The notes under the pieces are model-generated. The model saw only the letters and a program-made list of their open reading frames with translations, was not told the origin of the DNA and made no database searches. Below are positions 6,648 to 15,564 of a stretch of DNA of 64,000 bases, piece by piece; positions within the stretch are counted from its first letter, which is position 1, and each line of letters begins with the position of its first letter. Made by a program: the position numbers and the translations under genes. This stretch comes from Sulfopaludibacter sp035606355 (lineage in GTDB: Bacteria > Acidobacteriota > Terriglobia > Bryobacterales > Bryobacteraceae), in NCBI GenBank assembly GCA_035606355.1, contig DATNFO010000012.1:1-64000 (forward strand). Reading direction: 5' to 3'.

Positions 6648-7814
6648 TTACTTCTTCTTTTTATTTGTCGTCTTCGCGTCAGGGTTCTTGTACTGCGTGC
6701 TGATGCTGCCGCCCAGTGAGGTCAGCATGTCCTTGGACGCCTGCGCATACGGTCCGTTCGGCTGAAGCTCCAGGTACTTCTGGAACGCTTCCACCGTGCC
6801 CGGCACTGGAGTCACTTTGCCGTCCGACGCGATCGACGCTTTCGAAACCAGCATCACGCCGTACTGATAATAAGCGTCAGCGTAAGTGGGCTGAACTTCG
6901 ATCGCCTTCTTGAAAGCGTCCGCCGCCGGTTCGTTCTGTCCGGCGTTCACGAGCAACGCGCCGAGGTTGTAATAATACTTGCCGCCATTGGGCGGATCCA
7001 ACTCGGCTGCCTTCGTCAATTCAGCCTGCGCTTCGGGGAATTTCTTGTCCTTCGCCAGGGCCAAACCGTAGTTGTTATGCAGGCCGGGATCGTCCGGCTT
7101 GATGGCGATCGCCTTCTGATAGGCATCGAGCGCCTTGCCCATGGCGGCATCGAAATCCGCCCCCGTCTTCGCTGGCGGACCCACCGCGAGGCCCTGATAC
7201 GCCTGCGCCAGGCTGGTCCATACAGCCAGTTGGCTTGGGTCGAGCTCGGCAGCTTTGTTCAGATTCTCGATCGCAGCGTCGTAGTTCTTCGCTTCCAGGG
7301 CAGCCTTGCCGTCGTTGTACGCGGTATTCAGCGCCGCGTTCTTCTTCATCTTGGCTTCCTGCTCTTTCATCGATTTTTCCAGAGCGGCTTTTTGCTCGGG
7401 CGTCATGCCGCGCTCGAGTTCTTTGGGAATTTCGCCGGTCTGCATCGCCTGCTGCACCATCTTCTGCTTATCGGCGTTGCTCGTTTGCGCCGCGTGAAGA
7501 TCGAACGGCACCTCTTTCGGGTCGCCCGGGGACGTCTTCACATTCTTCACCGAATCGACAGCCTTGCCATCGATTTCGCAGGTCAGGTCATAGGTACCGA
7601 TCGGAAGACCGGTATAAATGTAATGACCCTTTTTATCGGTCTTTACGTTGTAATCGCCCTTGATGTCGGTGCGATGGATGAGAATCTTAGCGCTTTGCAC
7701 AGGCTTCCCATCCGCCCCTTTCACGATTCCTTCAATTGACGTGACTTGCGCGAAGGAAGCAGACACAAGGGCCAAAAGCCCGGCGGTCGCCAGGGCCAGG
7801 CTGCGGAAACTCAT
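6648..7814 (-). CDS. Exported carboxypeptidase-regulatory-like and TPR protein
   Basis: This 388-residue protein has a signal peptide (MSFRSLALATAGLLALVSASFAQ). A beta-sandwich like the carboxypeptidase regulatory domain follows at about residues 24-108 (IEGIVKGADGKPVQSAKILI, YIYTGLPIGTYDL). After a charged helical stretch rich in Lys/Glu/Met come four to five TPR repeats at about residues 165-350 (AIENLNKAAELDPSQLAVW, YQKAIAIKPDDPGLHNNYG, FKKAIEVQPTYADAYYQYG). The tail is Lys-rich. This arrangement is common in acidobacterial periplasmic proteins and suggests a scaffold for carbohydrate or protein complexes; no enzymatic motif is visible. It stands alone with hairpins downstream. Confidence 0.8.
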   Translation of the reverse strand: MSFRSLALATAGLLALVSASFAQVTSIEGIVKGADGKPVQSAKILIHRTDIKGDYNVKTDKKGHYIYTGLPIGTYDLTCEIDGKAVDSVKNVKTSPGDPKEVPFDLHAAQTSNADKQKMVQQAMQTGEIPKELERGMTPEQKAALEKSMKEQEAKMKKNAALNTAYNDGKAALEAKNYDAAIENLNKAAELDPSQLAVWTSLAQAYQGLAVGPPAKTGADFDAAMGKALDAYQKAIAIKPDDPGLHNNYGLALAKDKKFPEAQAELTKAAELDPPNGGKYYYNLGALLVNAGQNEPAADAFKKAIEVQPTYADAYYQYGVMLVSKASIASDGKVTPVPGTVEAFQKYLELQPNGPYAQASKDMLTSLGGSISTQYKNPDAKTTNKKKK

Positions 7815-7989
7815 AAAACCTCCAGATTGCGTGGCTAGTGTGACTTAAATTCCAGTATAGCGTATCCGATATTAGCGCTTGCCGCCCGCCGGCCTGCGCC
7901 CCCAACGCGCGCTACTTCACAGTGGCTGCCCGGTTGCCATTCAAGAGGGCGAGAGGGGCAGACGCTCCTCCAGAGAAAAGGAGAAACGC

Positions 7990-8151
7990 ATGCTTCATTG
8001 GTCGCTGGTTTTTCTGGTTATCGCGATTATCGCCGCTATTCTCGGATTCGGCGGAATCGCAGGCGCTGCAGTCGGAGTCGCGAAGATTCTGTTTTTCGTT
8101 TTTTTGGTGATCTGGCTGATCGCCTTCTTCGTCGGCCGTCGGGCAGTCTAA
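7990..8151 (+). CDS. DUF1328 small membrane protein (YtjA type)
   Basis: The 53-residue protein is almost entirely two hydrophobic helices (LVFLVIAIIAAILGFGGIAG and ILFFVFLVIWLIAFFVG) ending GRRAV, the standard layout of the DUF1328/YtjA family. ATG 7990 is chosen because AAAAGGAGAAACGC precedes it with good spacing; the frame stays open to 7879, but that part looks non-coding. The family is widespread in proteobacteria and acidobacteria, often stress induced, and has no known biochemical function. Confidence 0.85.
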   Translation: MLHWSLVFLVIAIIAAILGFGGIAGAAVGVAKILFFVFLVIWLIAFFVGRRAV

Positions 8152-8161
8152 CAAAAGTTCA

Positions 8162-8197
8162 GCCGGGAGCCCTGAGCCAAAGCGCTCGGCTCCCGGC
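8162..8197. terminator. Bidirectional hairpin between convergent genes
   Basis: GCCGGGAGCC (8162-8171) and GGCTCCCGGC (8188-8197) form a perfect 10-base-pair stem with a 16-base loop, midway between the convergent DUF1328 and S9 peptidase genes. It lacks a T-run but is well placed to end both transcripts. Confidence 0.5.
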
Positions 8198-8205
8198 GAT
8201 GAACC

Positions 8206-10881
8206 TCAATTATTCCCGGCGCCGCGGCGCTGCTGCGTTCCGCCCTGCCCGCCTTGTCCCGGACGCACCGGCGGCTTTTGAGCCGCGGGCGTCTCCCGAT
8301 TGAGTTCCCACATATCCACGCTCTGATCGAAATCCCCCAACAGGTACTTGCAGAAGTAATCCGCACGAATCCAGTTAAAGTATTCGCCCGCCGTCGTGTA
8401 GCCGTGACGCTGCCCCGGCAGCAGCACGAAATCGAAGCGCTTGTGCGCCTTGATCAGCGCATCCATCAGCCGGATGGTATTCGCCGGATGGACGTTGTTG
8501 TCGATATCCCCGGTGGAGAGCAGCAGGTGGCCTTTAAGGTTCTTGGCGATCTCCGAATTCTTCTCGATGGAATATTCGAACGTCACCTTTCCGTCCGGCC
8601 CTGTAATTTCTTTAAGCCCGTGGTGCTTTTCGCTCCAGGTATTGTTGTAAACGTTATTCTCATGGTTCCCGGATTCACTAACGGCGACCTTGAAAAAGTC
8701 CGGGTAAATCAGCATCGCGGCCGTGGACATAAACCCGCCGCCCGAGTGCCCGGTGATTCCGACGCGATCGATATCGATCCACGGGTACTTCGCCGCGAGC
8801 TCCTCCACCACGCGCTTCTTATCCGCCAACCCGTAGTCGCGCAAGTTGCCGTAGCCGTAGGTGTGATACCACTTCGAGCGATGCGGATTGCCGCCGCGGT
8901 TTCCGATTTCGATGACGATGAACCCCAGATTCGCCAGCGCCACGTTCGCGCTCTTCGGCGAAAACGTCTTGGTTACCGATTCCGTCTGCGGACCCGGATA
9001 GACGTACTCGACGATCGGGTATTTCTTCGACGGATCGAAGTCGAAGGGCCGGTACATCACGCCGTACAGGTCCGTGATGCCGTCGTCGGCTTTCGCTTTG
9101 AACGGCTCGGGGAAGTGGAAGCCGGCGTCGAGCAGCGGCGCGACATCGATCTTTTCGAGCGGCATCACTTCGGCGCCCGTCGAATCGTGAAGAACGGCTT
9201 CGGGCGCGGTATTCACCTTCGAATAGTTATCCACGAAGAAGCGGCCCGAATCGGAGACATTCACGGCGTGCATGGCATCGCCCGCGTCCAGCATCTTCAC
9301 CCCGCTGCCGTCCAGGTTCACCGCGTAATAGTGCATGAAATACGGGTCTTCGCCGTCCTCGTGCCCGGAGGCGGTCATGTATAACTTGCGCGCCTTGTCG
9401 TCCACGTAGGAGATGTCTTCGGCGACGTACTCGCCTTTATCGATCTGGTTTTTCAGCGACCCATCGGAGCCGTAGAGATAGTAATGGCCCCAGCCGTCGC
9501 GCTCGCTCCACCAGATCAGCTCGCTGCCATTGTTGATGACGCGCAGCGGCTTGGTTTCGATGTAGACGTTCATGCGCTCCTGAATCAGCGGCTTCACATC
9601 GCCGCTTGCGATGTCCAGAATGCACAGGTCCACGCGATGCAAGTCGCGGCTCATGCGGCTGAAGTAGAGTTTGTCCGAACCCGGTCCAGCCCACAACGCT
9701 TCGGTCTTCTCCCGTTCTTCGCGGTCGCGCGCGCTCGGCCGCTCTACTTCAATCTGCAGCGTCTGATCGGTGAATGCCTCGGCCTTGAAGATCTTGCGAT
9801 CCTTGGCCGCCACGTCGAACACTTCCATTTGCGAATGAGGGATTTCCTTGTCGCCGGGCATCGCATACGGGTACGTTTCGAGAGTGGGACGCGGATTGGC
9901 CAGCGAGTTGATCACCCAAAGCTTCTGCACCTTGCGCGAATCGCGGCGAATCATCGCGAACTTTTTCGAATCGCGCGACCAGGAAACATTTCCGGCTGCA
10001 ACCCGTGCATTCTTGTTGTCCTGATTCTGGCTGTCGCCTTCGTTCTGTTGATCCTGCTGCTGTTGCTGGTCGCCGCCCATTCCGCGGCCGCCGCCATAGC
10101 CGAAATCCTCCTCGCCGTCCTTGGTAAGCTGCGTCTCCTCGATCGTCTTGTCGTCGGCCTTCTTGAGCGCTTTGGCGTAATTCGCGGAGTCCATCATGTA
10201 GAGGTTGTGGTTGCGCGCGAACACCACCCAATTGCCGTCGGGCGAAATGCTCGCCCACTGCGCTTTGCGCTGCGGTTTTTCGTCCAGCAGATTCAGTTTG
10301 TTGGTGGCGAGCTCGTACTCGAAGTACAGGAGTTTCTGGCCGGGAGCGGCAACGCCGGCGCCGCGACCGCCACGGCCGCCCTGCTGCTGCGGATCTTCGT
10401 CATCGCCGTTGCCTTGCGCCGTCGCGGTTGTCCCGCCGTGCGTGTCCGTCTTCTTCTCCCCCGGAATCACGGCGTCCCGCGGCACGCTGATATCGAACTG
10501 GATTGTGGAATCGTTTTTCACGAACCGGATCGTATTGATCGGTAGATGCTGCGAATCGTAGGGCAGGCCCGTCGCCGTTGTGAGCTGTGAGGCGAGCCTC
10601 ACGGGGTCGAACACGCTGCTGCGCGTCTTCTTCACCGGGTCCACCATCCAGAAGCGGCGGCCGCGCGTGTTTTCAAACGTGTACCAGAAACGGTCCCCGG
10701 CATCCAGCCAGTGCGGCGTCACGGCAGTATCGAAGATGAGCTTGCCGGTTTTGGCTGCGGTCCACTGCGCGGCCAGCTCATAATTGGCCTTCGTCTGCTT
10801 GACAGACGGCGTAGCATCGGCGGCGAGCACGGGCGCGGAAAGTGATAACAGAGCGATGGCGAGACGAAATTGCTTGTGCAT
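8206..10881 (-). CDS. Secreted S9 family (dipeptidyl peptidase IV-like) peptidase
   Basis: This 891-residue prolyl-oligopeptidase-family peptidase starts at the CAT of 10879-10881, where a signal peptide begins (MHKQFRLAIALLSLSAPVLA) and AGGAG lies 8 bases upstream; the frame stays open further. The N-terminal part is the beta-propeller (DPPIV_N type). The catalytic alpha/beta-hydrolase domain has Ser713 (GHSGGGF), Asp794 (GDIDNNVH) and His826 (PGQRHGY). Two low-complexity inserts sit in the propeller: a GGRGGRG stretch preceded by QQQ, and a Gln/Asn/Asp-rich run (QQQQQDQQNEGDSQNQDN). It probably removes Xaa-Pro dipeptides from peptides outside the cytoplasm. The divergent mannosidase gene starts 80 bases away, so the two exported hydrolases may share control. 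Confidence 0.9.
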   Translation of the reverse strand: MHKQFRLAIALLSLSAPVLAADATPSVKQTKANYELAAQWTAAKTGKLIFDTAVTPHWLDAGDRFWYTFENTRGRRFWMVDPVKKTRSSVFDPVRLASQLTTATGLPYDSQHLPINTIRFVKNDSTIQFDISVPRDAVIPGEKKTDTHGGTTATAQGNGDDEDPQQQGGRGGRGAGVAAPGQKLLYFEYELATNKLNLLDEKPQRKAQWASISPDGNWVVFARNHNLYMMDSANYAKALKKADDKTIEETQLTKDGEEDFGYGGGRGMGGDQQQQQDQQNEGDSQNQDNKNARVAAGNVSWSRDSKKFAMIRRDSRKVQKLWVINSLANPRPTLETYPYAMPGDKEIPHSQMEVFDVAAKDRKIFKAEAFTDQTLQIEVERPSARDREEREKTEALWAGPGSDKLYFSRMSRDLHRVDLCILDIASGDVKPLIQERMNVYIETKPLRVINNGSELIWWSERDGWGHYYLYGSDGSLKNQIDKGEYVAEDISYVDDKARKLYMTASGHEDGEDPYFMHYYAVNLDGSGVKMLDAGDAMHAVNVSDSGRFFVDNYSKVNTAPEAVLHDSTGAEVMPLEKIDVAPLLDAGFHFPEPFKAKADDGITDLYGVMYRPFDFDPSKKYPIVEYVYPGPQTESVTKTFSPKSANVALANLGFIVIEIGNRGGNPHRSKWYHTYGYGNLRDYGLADKKRVVEELAAKYPWIDIDRVGITGHSGGGFMSTAAMLIYPDFFKVAVSESGNHENNVYNNTWSEKHHGLKEITGPDGKVTFEYSIEKNSEIAKNLKGHLLLSTGDIDNNVHPANTIRLMDALIKAHKRFDFVLLPGQRHGYTTAGEYFNWIRADYFCKYLLGDFDQSVDMWELNRETPAAQKPPVRPGQGGQGGTQQRRGAGNN

Positions 10882-10960
10882 GCGAAACTCCTGAACTGAT
10901 CCCGCTACTATATCGCAATCGCACGGTACAACTGGGGCGCGAGGCGTTATCATCGATTTC

Positions 10961-13900
10961 ATGCGACGGCTTATTGCGTGCCTGCCGGCTCTGGCGGCCC
11001 TCTGTCTGCCCCTGTTGGCGCAGACGAATCCTAATGCACCGGACCTCACCAAACAACCAACCCTTTACGTTGTCGGTTATGCCCACCTCGATACCGAATG
11101 GCGCTGGGAGTATCCGCAGACCATCTCCGAATACCTGAAGAACACGCTCGACCGGAATTTCGACCTCATCGAAAAATATCCGCACTACATCTTCAATTTC
11201 AGCGGAGCCAACCGCTACCGCCTGATGAAGGAATACTTCCCGGCGGACTTCACCCGCCTGAAGAAATACGTCGATTCCGGCCGCTGGTTCCCTGCCGGCT
11301 CTTCCATGGAAGAAGGCGATGTCAACGCGCCGAGCGCCGAAGCCATCATTCGCGAGATTCTGTACGGCAATAACTGGTTCCGCAAAGAGCTCGGCAAAGC
11401 CAGCGCCGAATACATGCTGCCGGATTGCTTCGGGTTCCCCGCGTCGCTGCCCAGCATACTGGCGCATGCGGGCGTGAAGGGCTTCTCCACGCAGAAATTG
11501 ACGTGGGGCAGTTCGGCGAACGCCGGCGGACCGGAGTCGCTGGAAAAAACGCCGGAAGGCACGCCGTTCAATGTCGGAGTGTGGGTCGGGCCCGACGGCA
11601 AGAGCGTCGTCGCGGCCCTGAATCCGGGCAGCTATAGCGGCAGCGTGACCACGGATCTCAGCAAGCCGCTTCCGGAGCAGACTTCGGCGCTGCTCGAAGA
11701 TGTCACCAAAAAGCTGCAGGTACTAATGCCGCAAGGCGCCGGCGGAGGCGGTCGCGGCGGCCGCGGCAATTTCCAGGGACTCAGCCCGGAGGTGATTCAA
11801 CAGATCACCAACCTGCGCACCGAACAGCAGGCGCTCACGCAATACGAAAATACCCAAAAGTTCAATCGCTTTCAGGGCGACTGGGCATCGCGCGTGGAAA
11901 ACAACGGCAAGGTGACCGGCGTCTTCACGGACTATCACTACTACGGCACCGGCGACGTCGGCGGCTCTCCAAATGAGGCGAGCGTGAAGCTGCTCGAAGC
12001 GATCGTCACAAAAGGCCGTGCATCGCTGCCGCGGCCCGGCGGGCGCGGCGGCCGCGGAACTCCGCAGGAGCCGCCGCTTCCCGAGGTTCAGCTTGGCGAA
12101 GGTCCTGTGCACGTGGTTTCGGCAGCGGCCGACCAGTTATTCCTCGACCTCAGCCCCGCGGACATCGCGGAGCTTCCGCGCTACACCGGCGAAATGGAGT
12201 TGACCAATCACTCGGCGGGCTCGCTCACGTCGCAGGCGTATCAGAAGCGCTGGATTCGCAAAGAGGAACTGCTCGCCGACGCCGCGGAGAAGGCATCCCT
12301 CGCCGCGGAATGGCTCGGCGGACGCAAGTACCCGATGCAACGGCTCAACGATGCATGGACGCTCGCCATGGCGGGCCACTTCCACGACATCGCCGCCGGA
12401 ACAGCCACGCCGCGCGCCTACGAATTCGCCTGGAATGACGACGCCATTGCCATGAATCAGTTCGCCGGCGTGCTCACCAGCGGCACGCAAGCGGTCGCGT
12501 CCGCGCTGAACACGGAAGGAAAGGGCAGCACGGTGGTTGTCTATAATCCGCTGAACATCGCGCGCGAAGACGTGGTGGAAGCCGAGGTGAAACTACCGGC
12601 GGGCACTAAGTCCGCGCACGCGGTCGGGCCCGACGGCCGCGAAGTTCCGGCGCAGATTTCCGGCGGCAAAGTTCTGTTCCTGGCGAAAGTGCCGAGCGTG
12701 GGATACGCAGTCTACGATGTGCAGCCCGGCGCGGCCGCGGGAGCCGGCGAGGTGAAGGTATCGGAAACCGGCCTGGAAAACCATCGCTACACCGTTAAGA
12801 TCGATGCCAACGGCGACGTCTCCAGCATTTACGATAAGCACCTGAGGCGCGAGCTTCTTGCCGCTCCCGTGCGCCTGGCGATCTCTTACGACAATCCCGT
12901 GCAGTGGCCTGCCTGGAATATGGATTGGGATCAGGAGCAGGCTGCGCCGCGCGCCTACGCCGGCGGTCCGGTGCGCGTGCGCGTTGTCGAGAACGGCCCC
13001 GTTCGCGCTGCCGTCGAGATCTCGCGAGAGGGCGAAGGCAGCAAGTTCGTGCAGACCGTGAGTCTCTCGGCGGGCGATGCCGGAAACCGCGTCGAGTTCG
13101 GCAATGTCGTGGATTGGAATACGAAGGAGAGCAACCTCAAAGCCACCTTCGCGCTCGCCGCGTCCAACCAGAACGCGACGTACAACTGGGACATCGGCAC
13201 CATTCAGCGGCCCACCGCGGAGCCGAAGAAGTTCGAAGTCCCTTCGCACCAGTGGATCGATCTCACCGACGCCAGCGGCGCTTTCGGCGCGACGGTGCTC
13301 ACCGATTGCAAAAACGGCTCGGACAAGCCCAACGATCACACCATCCGCCTGACGCTGATTCGCACGCCGGGAGTGCGCGGCGGGTATGCCGACCAGGGCA
13401 CGCAGGATCTCGGTCACCACGAATTCGTCTTCGGGATCGCCGGGCACGCGGGAGATTGGCGCGCCGCGCAAACCGACTGGCAGGGTTACCGCCTGAATGA
13501 GCCGCTCATCGCGTTCGAAACCGCCCATCATGCCGGCGGCCTCGGCAAAGAGCTGTCCCTCTTGAAGGTGAGCAGCGGGCGTGTGCGCGTGCTGGCCATG
13601 AAGAGGGCGGAGCTGAGCGATGAAGTGGTGCTGCGCGCCGTGGAGTTGGACGGCCGCCCGCAGGACAACGTGCGTATCTCCTTCGCCGCCCAGGTAACGT
13701 CCGCGCGGGAAGTAAACGGTCAGGAGCAACCTGTCGGACCAGCCACCGTGGCCGGCGGTGCGCTGGCCACATCGTTCACCGCATTCCAGCCCCGCACCTT
13801 CGCGGTGAAGCTTGCCGCGGCGCCGGCCAAGGTAGCGGCCGTGCAATCCAAGCCTGTGCCGCTACAGTACGACGTCGCCGCGGCGACTGAAGATGGCGCG

Positions 13901-14512
13901 AAATCGACGAGCGGTTTCGACGGCAAGGGCAATTCGCTGCCCGCCGAGATGCTGCCGCGCGAGATCGATTTCGGCGGCGTGCAGTTCTCGCTCGCCGCGG
14001 CGAAATCCGGTACGCCGGATGCGCTTGCGGCCAAAGGCCAGACGCTGCAACTGCCGGCCGGCCGCTACAATCGCGTCTACGTGCTCGCGGCTTCGGCGGA
14101 TGGCGACCGCAAGGCGACTTTCCAGGCCGGCGGCAAAAGCGTCGAGCTCAACGTGCAGGACTGGGGCGGTTTCATCGGCCAATGGGACGATCGCAAGTGG
14201 GAAGCCACCGAAACGCCCGGCCGCGCCGGCGGTCAGCCGCGCCGCGATGCCTACGGCAAGATGGTGCGCATCGTGCCCGGGTTCATGAAGACCGCGGACT
14301 TGGCATGGTATTGCTCGCATCACCACGACGCCGCGGGCGCCAATGTGCCGTACGAGTATTCGTACCTGTTCGCCTACGCCATCGATCTGCCGGCGGGCGC
14401 GAAGACGCTACGTTTACCGGACGACGACAAGATCCGGGTAATGGCCGTATCTGTCGCCGACGACGGCCCGGAACTAAAACCCGCAATGCCCCTGGTAGAC
14501 ACGCTGAAGTAG
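10961..14512 (+). CDS. Secreted glycoside hydrolase family 38 alpha-mannosidase
   Basis: This 1183-residue exported enzyme has a signal peptide (MRRLIACLPALAALCLPLLA). The GH38 catalytic domain binds zinc through His42 and Asp44 (GYAHLDTEWRW) and has the nucleophile Asp155 (LPDCFGF). A helix-bundle middle domain carries GHFHDIAAGTATPRAY, another family landmark, followed by large beta-sandwich domains to the C-terminus. Two Gly/Arg insertions (GGGGRGGRG near residue 270 and GGRGGRG near 365) interrupt the catalytic part and resemble the insert in the neighbouring peptidase. It likely removes alpha-mannose from glycans or glycoproteins scavenged from soil. A perfect palindrome begins on its stop codon. 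Confidence 0.9.
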   Translation: MRRLIACLPALAALCLPLLAQTNPNAPDLTKQPTLYVVGYAHLDTEWRWEYPQTISEYLKNTLDRNFDLIEKYPHYIFNFSGANRYRLMKEYFPADFTRLKKYVDSGRWFPAGSSMEEGDVNAPSAEAIIREILYGNNWFRKELGKASAEYMLPDCFGFPASLPSILAHAGVKGFSTQKLTWGSSANAGGPESLEKTPEGTPFNVGVWVGPDGKSVVAALNPGSYSGSVTTDLSKPLPEQTSALLEDVTKKLQVLMPQGAGGGGRGGRGNFQGLSPEVIQQITNLRTEQQALTQYENTQKFNRFQGDWASRVENNGKVTGVFTDYHYYGTGDVGGSPNEASVKLLEAIVTKGRASLPRPGGRGGRGTPQEPPLPEVQLGEGPVHVVSAAADQLFLDLSPADIAELPRYTGEMELTNHSAGSLTSQAYQKRWIRKEELLADAAEKASLAAEWLGGRKYPMQRLNDAWTLAMAGHFHDIAAGTATPRAYEFAWNDDAIAMNQFAGVLTSGTQAVASALNTEGKGSTVVVYNPLNIAREDVVEAEVKLPAGTKSAHAVGPDGREVPAQISGGKVLFLAKVPSVGYAVYDVQPGAAAGAGEVKVSETGLENHRYTVKIDANGDVSSIYDKHLRRELLAAPVRLAISYDNPVQWPAWNMDWDQEQAAPRAYAGGPVRVRVVENGPVRAAVEISREGEGSKFVQTVSLSAGDAGNRVEFGNVVDWNTKESNLKATFALAASNQNATYNWDIGTIQRPTAEPKKFEVPSHQWIDLTDASGAFGATVLTDCKNGSDKPNDHTIRLTLIRTPGVRGGYADQGTQDLGHHEFVFGIAGHAGDWRAAQTDWQGYRLNEPLIAFETAHHAGGLGKELSLLKVSSGRVRVLAMKRAELSDEVVLRAVELDGRPQDNVRISFAAQVTSAREVNGQEQPVGPATVAGGALATSFTAFQPRTFAVKLAAAPAKVAAVQSKPVPLQYDVAAATEDGAKSTSGFDGKGNSLPAEMLPREIDFGGVQFSLAAAKSGTPDALAAKGQTLQLPAGRYNRVYVLAASADGDRKATFQAGGKSVELNVQDWGGFIGQWDDRKWEATETPGRAGGQPRRDAYGKMVRIVPGFMKTADLAWYCSHHHDAAGANVPYEYSYLFAYAIDLPAGAKTLRLPDDDKIRVMAVSVADDGPELKPAMPLVDTLK

Positions 14513-14553
14513 GTACCGGCCTCCCGGCCGGTACCAGCCGCGCGGAGCGCGGC
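14512..14553. repeat. Paired palindrome, family B copy 1
   Basis: GGTACCGGCC and GGCCGGTACC form a perfect stem around TCCC (14512-14535). A second stem (GCCGCGC, GCGCGGC) follows at 14537-14553. The first palindrome recurs at 37825-37848. It lies between convergent genes and may act as a bidirectional terminator. Confidence 0.65.
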
Positions 14554-14564
14554 AAGTCGAGCAT

Positions 14565-15512
14565 CTATCGAGCTGCGGCGCGCATTTCTTCAATGCGCGC
14601 CCGCAGCGCTTTCGCATAACACGCGACGTCGGCGTCCGATCCGCCGGCCGCCTTCAGCCCCGCCGTAAGCTGCGCATCGGAAACCCTGCCCAAGTACTCC
14701 ATCAGCCAAGCGACGTGCGCGCGCGGAATGCCGCGATCGAAACCCTTCGAAAGCACGCCATCGTAGTTGAACAGCACCGTGCCGTTCGGTCCCCGGCCCT
14801 TGACCAGCGGCGGCTGCGACGTGAAATCGGAGCATCGCCAATCGCTGCGCTGCGGGGCGCGTCCGCCGAGTCCCGAACCCCAGTCCGTGAACGCGTAGAA
14901 GTATCGCGGCGCCGCCTTGGGCCGCTGCAGGCGGAAGATCGCCGTGTTAGGTCCGGCGGCGGCTCCGACACTGCCGTCCTTGTTGTCCCAGTTGCCGACC
15001 AGCATGATCAGCAGCTTCAAGCCGCTCAGTTCCTTTGTGCCGCCGAAGGGAGGACGGTCCCATCTCCAGTTTTTATCCAGGAATGTTAGGTTCGCGTCGC
15101 GATACTGAAATCGCGCATCGGTGAAGCGGCCGGCGGCATCCACGGACGGCGTCGGCCGTTTTAGCTGTTGCATATTCTGGAACTGACCCGACTGCACGAA
15201 GAAGCTGGGCTCCACGAAATACCCGCACGCGCGCACCACACGCCAGCAAAAGCTCTCCACCCGCACTTCATTGCCGAACTTCACATTCCATGTCGCGCCG
15301 GACGCATCCCTCACAAAAAGCTTCGGCTGAGTGCCGCTTGTGTCTTCGCGCAGGAACGTGAATGGCGCCTTCGGAACGCCCACCGCGGCCCCCGCGGTGT
15401 TGGAAAAGTCGAGCTTGGCAATGTCGCCGGGGTCCTGCCAGAGAGTGCCCTTCGGCAGTTGAGCGAGAAGCGGTAAGGCAACCAGCAGCACGGCGGCGAA
15501 GCGTCGAATCAC
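14565..15512 (-). CDS. Exported protein with atypical-kinase-like motifs, unknown function
   Basis: The 315-residue protein has a signal peptide (MIRRFAAVLLVALPLLAQ). I do not recognise a named family with certainty, but kinase-fold landmarks appear in order. Lys78 sits in a strand (WNVKFGNEV) and Glu86 begins a helix (VESFCWRVVRACGYFVEP). These are followed by GNWDNKDGS (Asp176, Lys178), like the catalytic loop of HipA/PI-kinase or FAM20-type enzymes, and by FTDWG (Asp210), like the metal-binding DFG. If so, it would be an exported atypical kinase or pseudokinase. Conserved acidobacterial proteins of this look are usually called hypothetical. It stands alone, convergent with the mannosidase gene and divergent from the U32 gene. 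The fold assignment is an inference from motif order. Confidence 0.6.
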   Translation of the reverse strand: MIRRFAAVLLVALPLLAQLPKGTLWQDPGDIAKLDFSNTAGAAVGVPKAPFTFLREDTSGTQPKLFVRDASGATWNVKFGNEVRVESFCWRVVRACGYFVEPSFFVQSGQFQNMQQLKRPTPSVDAAGRFTDARFQYRDANLTFLDKNWRWDRPPFGGTKELSGLKLLIMLVGNWDNKDGSVGAAAGPNTAIFRLQRPKAAPRYFYAFTDWGSGLGGRAPQRSDWRCSDFTSQPPLVKGRGPNGTVLFNYDGVLSKGFDRGIPRAHVAWLMEYLGRVSDAQLTAGLKAAGGSDADVACYAKALRARIEEMRAAAR

Positions 15513-15542
15513 GTCTCAATCTTAGCGAATAGGTCCGGATGG

Positions 15543-15548
15543 TACCCT
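15543..15548 (+). promoter_or_regulatory. Possible -10 element before the U32 gene
   Basis: TACCCT followed by GAAAT lies 16 bases before the ATG at 15565. It is one of several TAnnnT-GAA motifs found just before starts in this window. No convincing -35 is visible. Confidence 0.35.
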
Positions 15549-15564
15549 GAAATCAGACCTCCCC

